NCBI RefSeq assembly: GCF_021730395.1
Contig: NC_069371.1
Location: 75,608,001 to 75,672,000 of the forward strand
Direction: 5' to 3'
DNA from: Mercenaria mercenaria
Lineage: Eukaryota; Mollusca; Bivalvia; Venerida; Veneridae
DNA length: 64,000 bases
How positions within the stretch are numbered: position 1 is the stretch's first letter; the number at the start of each line of letters is the position of its first letter. The position numbers were made by a program, and so were the translations under genes. The notes beneath the pieces were generated by a model. The model had not been told where the DNA came from and ran no database searches. It saw only the letters and a list, made by a program, of their open reading frames with translations. Shown here piece after piece: positions 12,831-24,600 of the stretch.

Positions 12831-13656
12831 CAAGAGGCCCACAGCGACCCCAAGTCGCTCACCTGACCTTGAATATTTGACCTTGAATAAACATATGACA
12901 CACTAAATCATGAATGATGATATCTGTGTTTTGCATAAAAAACATAAAACAGGCCAAGTGCCTTCACTTAAACAAATCAGAGAGAGGATCTTACACTGAT
13001 GCAATAGACCAAGTTTGATGAAGATCCATCAACGGGTTCATGAGAAGAAGTCGTTTAAGGGTATTTCTATTTTTAGCTCTAGTGACCAATAAAAGGGGCT
13101 AATTTCTCCCATCTGAACAACTTGAGAGAGGACATTAAAATGATGCTACAAACCAAGTTTGATGAATGTCCATCAAGCAGTTCATAAGAAGAACATGGTT
13201 GTTTAAATATATTTCTAGTTTTTGTTTTAGCAGTCCGTAGAAGGGGCCAAGTGCCCCTATTAGAATAAATTTGTGAGAAGACCTTACACTGATGCTCAGA
13301 CCAAGTTTGATGAAGATCCATCCAGAGGTTCATGCGAAGAAGTTGTTTGAAGATACATGTATTTCTATTTTTAATTCTAGCAGCCCCTTAAATGGACCAA
13401 GTTCCCCCATTTCTACAAGTCTGAGAGAGGACCTTTCACTGATGCTACACACCAAGTTTAATGAAGATCCATCAAGCGGTTCATGAGAGCTCTAGTGGCC
13501 ACTAAAAGATTCTACAAACCAACTTTGGTGTGATTCTGACAAGTAGTTTCAGAGAAAATGTTTAAGTAAAATTGTTGACGACGGACAACGAACGACGGAC
13601 GCGGGAATCATCCACCTACACTAAAAGCTCACCCTGAACTCTTGGTTCAGGTGAGC
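12831..13656. mobile_element. Pearl-like (Helentron-associated type) element, family 1
   Basis: The left end carries a small hairpin (GCGACCCCAAGTCGC) then GCTCACCTGA, whose exact complement TCAGGTGAGC closes the right end. The interior is a tandem series of diverged units of roughly 120-140 bp containing ACCAAGTTTGATGAAGATCC. A GACGG-rich tract lies near 13577-13600, and the right end folds (GCTCACCCTGAAC with GTTCAGGTGAGC). This order matches the bivalve pearl/CvA elements, often grouped with Helentron-associated elements. No coding capacity. Confidence 0.7.
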
Positions 13657-14176
13657 AAATAAAAGTGTTACTAAACTTGTCAACAATAAAACGTATTGTT
13701 AAAATAAATTTGTAACTAAACTTGTCAACAACAAAATGAAGATACATGTAAATTGCATTGCACGTATACATGTATGCTGCAGCTAAATCAATGCATTTTT
13801 TATTAAAGGTCCGCAATGGCTTTTGTTACTTTTTTGTAATGCACATAAAATACATAAATCCTTTGTTAGCTCATATTTTCAGTAACTTGTATTCTCGAAT
13901 GTTTAGGCAATTATGCATATTTTTAATTGGACAGTTGCTTGATCTGTTTTAAACATAAAATTCAAAGAACTATGGAACTTTATCATGCAACCTATTTAGA
14001 GATAGTTTGCAGCTATCAACTTTTCTTTCACTAGAACATTCAAGTACGCCGACTGTCTAAACCAACAGAAACATTACAATCTTAACACCCGAATGTCATA
14101 GTTTAACCCACAAGCTTTAACAACCAACCCAGTTTTGCACCAAGTATTCTGAAGTCCACTCATTAGCTACATCAGT
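13657..14176 (-). other. Probable 3' UTR of the Polycomb RING gene
   Basis: Lies directly downstream of the stop codon on the minus strand. An AATAAA (minus strand, 13799-13804) about 370 bases past the stop is a candidate poly(A) signal. A short direct repeat (ACTAAACTTGTCAACAA) occurs near 13670 and 13712. Confidence 0.4.
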
Positions 14177-15610
14177 TTAGTCTTTCTTCTCGTTCTGATT
14201 TACCTTGACCACATTTGATACTTTATTTTGTTGTTTAGCGATTTCCGCTGGACTCGAGTGACCATTTATTTGTGTCACTGGCTTTACTGATTCTGTGACT
14301 TTGGTTGGGGTGGGAGCTGATTTGAGCACAGAGGCAGGAACCTTGCTAGAAGTTTGAGCATTTGTTAATTTAGAAGGAGTTTTAGCTGTAACTGATGTAC
14401 TAGGTTGTTTATTAGGAGAATTTGACATTTTATTTGGAAAGGGAACACTTGAAGTCTTAGGAGGCGTGTTTGAAGTTTTAACATCTGAAGGGGCGCTTGA
14501 AGGTTTGGTCACTGTGCTCGAAGTTCTGTTTGGTGCAGATGTGTTACTCGGAGTAACTTCCGATGCTGAACTTAATGTGGGCGCTAAAGACTTAGGAACA
14601 TCATTTTCATTTTTTGTCTGACTGTTTGTTTCTTTGTTTAGAGTGTTTATTACTTTTGGTCCAGGCTTTTGTTCTTTTACAGTCTCTCTCTTGGTCTCTT
14701 CAGCTTTTTGAGTGTCACTTACTTTACCTCCTACGTGTGTGTCACTGCTTTTTAAAGCTGCACCATTTTGTTCAACTATATTTACACCATTCGTTTTCAA
14801 TGGAACTGACTTTTCATTACTTTTCGTTTCACTCTTAACATTTGGTTTCTTTTCTGTGTTACTAATACTGCTAACAGCTTTTCCGTCTTTATTAGAAGAC
14901 TGTGTCTTATTACTATTTTTAGATTTATTATGCAAATGACCCTCACCTTTATGCTTTTTAGGTCGAGGGTCACACTGAGATGCTGTGTCCATTTTTTTAG
15001 GTTTTTCTTTGGCAATAATGTTTTTCTCATTGCTTTTCTGTGTAATACTACTCTTTCTAATGGAATTTTCACTCCCAACAATTGTTACAGAATCACCATT
15101 ACCGTTTGCAACACTCACAGAATTCACTTCCGAAACGGTTGCTTGGTTACCAGTCCGTGTATCTTGGACGCTTGTTGTGGAAACAGTTGTATTTATTGAA
15201 GAGGAACGCGCCGGACTTCCTTGATTGCTATTTGAACATAAATCAATCGCATGTTCTATGGATTTCTGTAGCTGACGCGTTTCTGTCGAACTAGCATCCT
15301 CATCGTTCTCGTACAACTGAGCATCTTCCGGTTTACGTTTTAGACCACGCCCTTCTTGGATACAAATGTCGTTAGCAACAGTTGCTATGAGTTCTAAAGG
15401 TGAAAGATCATGTGGTATGTTTCTATCTACACTATGGTTTCCTAGTAATGTCGCTTTATTAAATAAAATGGAGGGGCGTGTATCGTCTGCTTTCTGTCCA
15501 GTTTCGTCTGCATTATCAAAACACTTTTCGTCCTTGACCTCTGTGATTCTGATTTCTGGAACTGGATCTGGGACTTTATACACGGAATAATACAGCTGTA
15601 ATACTCCTTC
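14177..15610 (-). CDS. BMI1: Polycomb RING gene, coding exon 9 (long disordered tail)
   Basis: One exon of 477 codons plus stop (TAA at 14179-14177). It starts [20 protein letters not shown], ending the RAWUL fold, then turns into low-complexity sequence with basic patches ([18 protein letters not shown]) and long Ser/Thr/Pro/Asn-rich runs. No folded domain is visible. The open frames on the opposite strand are shadows of this composition. Confidence 0.92.
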   Translation of the reverse strand, partial: EGVLQLYYSVYKVPDPVPEIRITEVKDEKCFDNADETGQKADDTRPSILFNKATLLGNHSVDRNIPHDLSPLELIATVANDICIQEGRGLKRKPEDAQLYENDEDASSTETRQLQKSIEHAIDLCSNSNQGSPARSSSINTTVSTTSVQDTRTGNQATVSEVNSVSVANGNGDSVTIVGSENSIRKSSITQKSNEKNIIAKEKPKKMDTASQCDPRPKKHKGEGHLHNKSKNSNKTQSSNKDGKAVSSISNTEKKPNVKSETKSNEKSVPLKTNGVNIVEQNGAALKSSDTHVGGKVSDTQKAEETKRETVKEQKPGPKVINTLNKETNSQTKNENDVPKSLAPTLSSASEVTPSNTSAPNRTSSTVTKPSSAPSDVKTSNTPPKTSSVPFPNKMSNSPNKQPSTSVTAKTPSKLTNAQTSSKVPASVLKSAPTPTKVTESVKPVTQINGHSSPAEIAKQQNKVSNVVKVNQNEKKD

Positions 15611-18600
15611 CTGAAAAAAGATTGTAAACAGCTTTAGATTTATCGTTCTTTTGGAACAATCTATAATTTTTAACGCAAAACTGCAAAATGCCTATGTGCA
15701 ACGGTCTAAGAAAGCCTTACGAGATGAATAACTTGTTCTTATATGAAATGCAGAAGGTAACTAGAAAATGCTTTTGTAAAAAAGCGCATGTCTCCCCTAG
15801 TGCAAAGTCCTATAGGCAAGAAGTCAATAGGGGTCAGGAGCGAAAGTCAAAGAGACACTGATGGTTGGCTGCAATAGGGAATATTTACTTGGCATGTCCA
15901 GTCATCCCGCTAAATTTCGACACTCTTGGCCTAGTGGTTCTCAAGTCACTGTTCAGGCTCCTGTGACCTTGACCTTTGATCAAGTGATCTCAAAATAAAT
16001 AGGGGTCATCTACTCTGCATGTTCAATCATCCTATTAAGTTTCAACATTGTAGGTCAAGTGGTTCTCAAGTTATTTCCAAAAAATGATTTTACATGAACA
16101 GGCCACTGTGACCTTGACTTTTAATAGACTGACCCCAAAATCAATAGGGGTCATCTACTCTGCATGTTCAATCATCCTATGAAGTTTCAACACTCTGGGT
16201 CAAGTGGTTCTCAAGTTATTGATCGGAACTGGTTATCAATGTTCAGGCCCCTGTGACCTTGACCTTTAACGGAGTGACCCCAAAACCAATAGGGGTCATT
16301 TACTCTGCATGAACAATCATCCTATGAAGTTTCAACATTCTGGGTCGAGAAGTTCTCAAGTTATTGATTGGAAATGGTTTTCCATGTTCAGGCCCCTGTG
16401 GCCTTGACCTTTAACAGAGTGACCCTAAAATCGTTAGGGGTCATCTACCCTGCATGACCAATCATCCTATGAAGTTTCATCATTTTGGGTCAAGTGGTTC
16501 TCAAGTTACTGACAGGAAATGGTTTTCAATCTTCAGGCTCCTGTGACCTTGACCTTTCACATGACCCCAAAATCGTTAGGGGTCATCTACTCTGCATGAC
16601 CAATCATCCTATTAAGTTTCAACATTCTGGGTCAAGTAGTTCTCAAGTTACTGACCGGAAATGGTTTTCAATGTTCAGGGCCCTGTGACCTTGACCTTTA
16701 ATGGAGTGACCCCAAAATCGATAGGGGTCATCTACTTTGCATGTACAATCATCCTATGAAGTTCCAACATTCTGGGTCAAATGGTTCTCAAGTTACTGAC
16801 AGGAAATGGTTTTCAATCTTCAGGCTCCTGTGACCTTGACCTTTCACATGACCCCAAAATCGTTAGGGGTCATCTACTCTGCATGACCAATCATCCTATT
16901 AAGTTTCAACATTCTGGGTCAAGTAGTTCTCAAGTTACTGACAGGAAATGGTTTTCAATGTTCAGGGCCCTGTGACCTTGACCTTTAATGGAGTGACCCC
17001 AAAATCGATAGGGGTCATCTACTTTGCATGTACAATCATCCTATGAAGTTCCAACATTCTGGGTCAAATGGTTCTCTAGTTATTGATCGGAAATGGTTTT
17101 CCATGTTCAGGCCCCTGTGACCTTGACCTTTGATGGAGTGACCCCAAAATCAATAGCAGTCATCTACTCTTCATGACCAATCATCCTATGAAGTTTCAAC
17201 ATTCTAGGTCAAGTGGTTCTCTAGTTATTGATCGGAAATGGTTTTCAATGTTCAGGCCCCTGTGACCTAGACCTTTGACGGAGTGACCCCAAAATCAATA
17301 GGGGTCATTTACTCTTCATGATCAATCATCCTATGAAGTTTCAACATTCTGGGTCAAGTGGTTCTCTAGTTATTGATCGGAAATGGTTTTCAATTTTCAG
17401 GCCCCTGTGACCTTGACCTTTGACGGAGTGACCCCAAAATCGATAGGGGTCATCTACTCTTCATGACCAATCATCGTATGAAGTTTCAACATACTGGGTC
17501 AAGCGGTTCTCTAGTTATTGATCGGAAATGGTTTTCAATGTTCAGGCCCCTGTGACCTTGACCTTTGACGGAGTGACCCCAAAAACAATAGGGGTCGTCT
17601 ACTCCAGCAGCCCTACAACTCTATGAAGTTTGAAGCTTCTAGGTCAAATGGTCCTCCAGTTATTGCTCGGAAATGAAGTGTGACGTACGGACGGACGGAC
17701 GGAAGGACGGACGGACGGACAGGGCAAAAACAATATGTCTCCTGGGGGAGACATAATTAGCAGAAGAGATCAAACAAGAGAAGGTAACTCTTACGCGTTT
17801 CCACGAGTAGATATATGCAACATCCATCATCGAGTAGTGGTCTCGTAAAGGTCCGTTGCCATGGAAAATATCCACCTAATGAAAATAAACAGTAATGTGG
17901 TGGTAATAAAGTACAGTTATCTGCCTACTAAAGGAGGTGTATTAGAGAGAAAAGTAGTCCCTACGTTCATATGTTGCTGAAAGTAATCTAATGTTATACT
18001 GAAGATGAAGGTAAAGACGTCAAGTTTCCTCAGAAAATCATGACTATTTTTGAGAATGACCGTCATTTGTATAAAAGTAGACACGACTACTTCCCTTTGG
18101 TAAAATGCAATATGCTGTTCGTTCTGACAGATGTGAGGAGTTAATAATGTAACGTATTGGGAAATTAAATGAACAGGAAATTAAATGAACTTCAGGGCTA
18201 AATACCCAGGTCCCGTACTGTACAATACATATTATAAACCAAGGTTCGGTACTGTACATTACTTATAGGCTACTCAGGTTCGGTAATGTTCATTACATAT
18301 ACACAGTTTAAATACTGTACATTACATATACCCATGCTCGATATTGTACATTACATATACCAGGGTTGGGTACTGCATATTGTATATCTCAGTTTACTGA
18401 GAAATGCACAATTTTCTGTTCATTGCCTTCCTTCAAACTGACATATAATTTGCCAAAACTCTTGGTTTCAGTTTTTACACCTGTCACATCAACCAAAGTA
18501 TAAGGGTTAGTGGAAATGCTTTAACCTTTAGCCTGTTGGCGGCAAATGGCTTTGCCTTTGCGGCAAGTGCAGACCAAGATCAAGATCTACACTGTCCGCT

Positions 18601-21600
18601 ATTCAGTCACTAAATTTTCAGTGAACACCCCTTTGAATAAGAAGTGGTACTGCCCAAATTGAATGATGGACCAGTCCATTTAAGAAATTTAGCAGGGTAA
18701 AGGTTTAAGTAATGGACTCATAATGACACTCCGCTATTTCCATGAGATTACGTATTCGTTTTATGTTATTTCGTCATCTCTCGGTCATAACAGAACACAA
18801 CCGCGGAAAATGACGAATTCGTCCCCGGAAAATACGGAATCGAACGGAACTTGCCGACTGTCGTTACGGATCAAATGCTTTTCCATAAAACACAGCAGAG
18901 ACATGAATGAATCTGGATATCGCTATCATACTACCCGGTGGCGATAATGTATTATGTAATAGCACTTTTCAAGGAAAACACGCTATTAAAATAAGATGAT
19001 AATAATAAATTATGGTAAAGAACCCGTGCGAATACATACGAATTCGGCATTCTGCGGTTTTTTCAATGGAGAGCCATGTCCGGTATATAAGCTATACTTA
19101 TGTCTGAAGAATGCCGAATTACGTAATGAGAACACGAAATCCGCACGGTAATTGCTGTGTTTCATTATAGGTACACTACCTTAAATGTTTGAAAAATCAC
19201 GTTAATTTATATGATTTGAACTTGTTCTGATTTTAATACTGATTTTAGAAATATTTAAAAAAAATTTTTAAGTACCTTGAATTTGGGTGGAAGTGCAAAT
19301 TTGAGTTTCATGAATTTCTTAAGGAGAGCCACCGTGGTCCCTGCCGGACAGAGCAAGTATCTTCGTTCAGGTATCTGTAAAATTCAAATTTACATTTTTT
19401 AAAAAAACATTTCTGCCTTTTTTTTCTACTGCAGATTGTCAATAAACCTACTTTGACATTTGAATGCAAAAATGTGAGTTTGGGTACCTTACTTTACTGA
19501 AGATGGAACAGAACTATTTTAGGTGTCAAGTACAGCTTTAGTGCAATAATGAGGAAATGTTGTGGTTATGATCACACTTAGGAGCCGAACCCGCGACCGT
19601 CAATAAAATGTCATTACAAAAGTTTGACAACACAGCGACCAGCTCTTTAGAGATATTTGTACGAATGGCCTTTATTCTATCCTATTAGCTTGTTCAACGA
19701 TATAGTTTATGGCACTGAATGCAAGAGACATATATAGGTACAGATAAGTGAAAGATTTATCACCTCCTGTTTACTTGTCCTCCGAGATCTTCTTCCCGAC
19801 GGTCGTCGGATCCTTCCACTGAAAAATTAAATCACACTTAAAATCACATTTTGTTGAAACAAAACAACAAGTTAATATGAACTACATGCAGTTAAATAAG
19901 CACCGCCAGCAGGTGCCCTCAATCGTCTTAAAGTTTTTGACATTAGGCAATATATGTATGCAAAAAAAGAATAATGGTTCTGGATATTCTTACTTATGTA
20001 CTGAAAATAAAGACATGTAAAAGTTTCAAAGCAATTGCTCTAATAGTACTTAAACAACAACAAAAACTAGATGCCCACGGGCAACATGTCGAGCCCGCCC
20101 TTTGACCCCTAACTGTGACCTTGACCTTTGAGATAGAGTCTGTCTCATTGAGTTAAACATTCATGCCAAATATAAACAAGATTCCTCAATGCATGTCAAA
20201 GTTATGAGCCGGACAAGATCTGACATGTCCTTTGACCTCCAACTGTGACCTTGACCTTTGAGATAGGAACCTGGGGTTTGAGTAGGACACTCCGTCTCAC
20301 TGATGTTAACATGCATGCCAAATATAAACAAGATTCCTCAATGCATGTCAAAGTTATGGGCCCGGACAAGATCTGACATGACCTTTGACCTCCAACTGTG
20401 ACCGTGCTCCGTCTCACTGAGGTTAACATTCATGCCAAATATAAACAAGATTGCTCCATGCATGTCAAAGTTATGGTCCGGACAAGATCTGACATGACCT
20501 TTGACCTCCAACTGTGACATTGACCTTTGAGATAGGAACCTGGGGTTTGCGCATGACACTCCGTCTCACTGAGGTTAACATTCATGCCAAATATAAACAA
20601 GATTCCTCAATGCATGTCAAAGTTATGGGCCCGGACAAGATCTGACATGACCTTTGACCTCCAACTGTGACATTGAAATTTGAGATAGGAACCTGTGGTT
20701 TGCGCATGACACTTCGTCTCACTGAGGTTAACATTCATGCCAAATATTAAATAAGACTGCCCCATGCATGTCAAAGTTATGGTCCGGACAAAAAATCCGG
20801 ACGGACGCATGCACGGACGCACATACACCGAACAGCCATTTGGACAACTATGTCTTCGCTTTCGCAAGCGGGCTCGACAAAAATTAACCAAGAAGTACCA
20901 TCACGGTCACAATTCTCACAAAATGTAAGAGATATTCATGGTTCTGGATTTACTTAAACAGCTTGTTGTATCAAACAATCACACAAAGTTTCAAAGCTAT
21001 AGCTTCTACAGATTGAAAGAAAAATGGACCTAAACAAACATTTAAAAAATCAAGTACAAAAAGGGCGAACTTTCTGACAAAATGCATGTGAATGGTGAGA
21101 GTTCTGGTTATTGGCCTAATTATTTTAGGAAAAAGTGGACCTAAACAAAAAATCTTATCCAACGCCGACTTCAACCATCAAGTGAGGAAAATTTCTCAAA
21201 GATTGAACTTTGAGGAGAAAAAACTAACGAAAGGAAACGACTCAACAGTTTGTGTATCGTTTAAAGTGTGAAAGGATTATATTTCCAACTTACTCGGGAC
21301 AGAATTCCAAGGCAATACTGAACTGTTCGTCTGCTGAGTATATAACTCTGTGACGTTGTTGTTCTTGTCGCACCTTGGCACTTCCTGCAAAATAGATACA
21401 TTACGTTTCATGGTCGTGGCCGTATAATATGAGAGAACAAAGCTGAGGCTTTTTTATTTTTGAAAAAAAAAATATGGATATAAGAATGAATTAAAATACC
21501 GGAATAATATCTATGTTGCAGACGACAAAGAAGTAGTCTTTGAAGTCATTTACCAGAAGATATTGAACATTCTGCTGAATAAGTACTTTTTTAATAATAC

Positions 21601-24600
21601 TGTATTAGCATTTTTATCTCCAAAGTATGTATTTATCCTTTATTACAGTTTATTTCCGTATGGTATCTGTCCTCTACACTAATTAGGTATTTATGCTAGA
21701 CATGGGCTTACCGGGAGAGGATCTAAAACCACATGATATACTGCGTAAGGATTAAATTGCGGCGCTCACCCTGGCACTATTTAATGCATAAATTCTAAAA
21801 CGTCTAATTATCTTTAAAATTATCTATAATATCTGACTGCAGTTCGGTTCAGTAATATAAAATTGAACTTAGTAGCAACATAAGGATAAAGCAGACGACA
21901 GTGATATGAAAGTGAATTTTGTAAAGCAGGCGATACATACTGACTGTCTGGTGATCCTTGTAGAACTCGCGCCGGCGTTTCATCTCACCTATTATACGAA
22001 AAATAATATGTCTTACAAAAACATATTTTCATATTTTAGATGTACCATAAGCTAACTTTCAATGAGCAAAAATCTGAAACACGTGACAAGAAACCTCCAT
22101 TCAAACATGTGAGATGCGTGGCATGGAATATTCCTTCAAATATTTGAGATATATGTCAGATATAAAACCTCTCTTCAAAGATATAAGAAATGACGTGACA
22201 ATGAACTTCCCGGCAAAGATATGAGACATGTGACATGTGACATGAACCTCCCTTCAAGAATTCGATGCGACATGAAACCTCAAGCAAGTGAAAAACATGG
22301 CAAGAGACCTTCCTTGTGACAAAGAATCTCCCTTCAAAGATATGAGATATGTGAAATGAATCGTCCTTCAAATATGTGAGGAACATGACATGACAATGAA
22401 CAATTATTATTATTATTATACCAGATTTATATGGCGCCCTTTTCATGATTAACGCGTTCAAAGGCGCTTTACATACAGCAAACGCAGCCACACAGGGCGC
22501 GAAATTCATCCTCTACTAGTACAGACACAGAGCGATCTAACCAGAGGGACAGAGTGAGATAAAGCCCCCAGAACAGACAGCGAGAACAGAGAGTGATACA
22601 GGCCTGTCCGGATAACTTAGCCTAGCTCTTTGCGAAAAGACAGTCTGGTTCTTTAACACGCGAAGCCATATTTCCTGGGAAGAACCAGTACAGGCCTCTT
22701 AGTCAGGTGGGAGACACTCAAGAGCATCTCAGAAAGTTCCTGGACCGGAATTCGAACCCCGGACCTCTGGATTGGCAGTCAAGCGTGTTACCACTAGACC
22801 ACCGGCCCACCGACTAATGAACCTGTCTTCAAATATGTGAGATATGTGACATTGAACCTGCTTTGAAATATATGAGAAACGTGACAGTGACCTCTCTTAA
22901 TTAAAACATGTGAGAAACGCGAAAATGAACTTCCCATCAAAACATATGAGAAACCTTACACGGAATCCCTTGTAAAAGATTTGAGTAACATAACACGGAA
23001 GCTCCCTTCAGATATTCGAGAAACGAGACAACGAAGCTCCTTTCAAAGATGTGAGAAACAAGACAAAGAACCTAGCTTCACAAATATTGGAAAACTGGCA
23101 TGGAACCTTCCTTCAAACATGCCAGAAACGAGACATGGAAACTCCCTTCAATTATGTGAGAAAAAATGTAATGATAAGTGGCCTCTCAAAGATATGACAG
23201 TAAGTCTCCAAACATGACACAGAACCTCCCTTCAAACATGCAAGAAACGTGACATGGAACGTCCCTTCAAGTATGTATGAAACGTGACGTGGAATGTCCT
23301 TTTAAACATACGAGAAATGTGACATGGAACGTCCCTTCAAACATGCTAGAAACGTGATATGGAATGTCCCTTCAAATCGGAAGAAACGCTACAGGGAATG
23401 TCCCTTCAAACATGCTAGAAACGTGAAATGATTGTCCCTTCTAACATGCGAGAAACGTGACATGGAATGTCTCTTCAAACATGCGAGAAACGTGACATGG
23501 AACGTCCCTTCAAACATGCGAGAAACCTGACATGGACAGCCCTTCAAATATGTACGAAACGTGACATGGAACGTCCCTTCAAATATGCGAGAAGCGTGAC
23601 ATGGAATGTCCCTTCAAATATGCGAGAAACGTGACATGGAATGTCCCTTCAAATATGTAAGAAACGTGATATGGAACGTCCTTCAATCAAGCGAGAAACG
23701 TGACATGGAACGTCCCTTCAAATATGTAAGAAACGTGACATGGAACGTCCCTTCAATCATGCGAGAATCGTGACATGGAACGTCCCTTCAAACATGCGAG
23801 AAACGTGACAAGGAACGTCCCTTCAAACATGCGAGAAACGTGACATGGAATGTCCCTTCAAATATGTAAGAAACGTGACATGGAACGTCCCTTCAAACAT
23901 GCGAGAAACGTGACATGGAATGTCCCTTCAAATATGCGAGAAACGTGACATGGAACGTCCCTTCAAACATGCGAGAAACGTGACATGGAATGTCCTTTCA
24001 ACTATGTACGAAACGTGATATGGAACGTCCCTTCAAGTATGTAAGAAACGTGACATGGAACGTCCCTTCAGACAATGCGAGAAACGTGACATGGAACGTT
24101 TTCAAATATGTAAGAAACGTGACATGGAACGTCCCTTCAAACATGCGAGAAACAACGTAACATAGAACATCCATTTAAATATGTAAGAAACGTGGCAATG
24201 AACTTCAACTGTGAAAAACATAATGAAAGAACCCTCCTTGAAAGATATGAGAAACATTACACGGAAACACGCTTCGAACATGCATAGAACCTTGTAAGAT
24301 CTCCATGCAAAGATAAAAGAAATACGATATAGACCCTATCTGCAAAGGCTTGAAAAAGTAAAGTGAAATAAAACCTCCTTTCAGTTATATAAGAAACATA
24401 AAAAGGAGCTTCCCTCCAAAGTTATAAAAAGAAATCACGAAACCTCCATTCAAAGACGAGAAAACAAACATGACTATGAATCTCTCTTCAAAGATGTGAG
24501 AAACACTAAATGAAGTCTAACTTAAGAAGATAAGCGACTAGGAAGCTCTCTGCATAGATGTGAAAACAAATCATGAAAATAAACCTCCTTTAAAGACGTG

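Noticed and set aside
14614-15590. Plus-strand open frames opposite the Polycomb last exon
   Set aside because: Opposite-strand shadows of the low-complexity tail; no start context or domain.
20202-20891. Minus-strand open frames of 70-94 residues
   Set aside because: Repeat-derived frames from the tandem units of the pearl-like element.
23220-24170. Regular 34-35-bp repeats resembling a CRISPR array
   Set aside because: Units abut without unique spacers, lie in a eukaryotic intron, and decay gradually on both sides.
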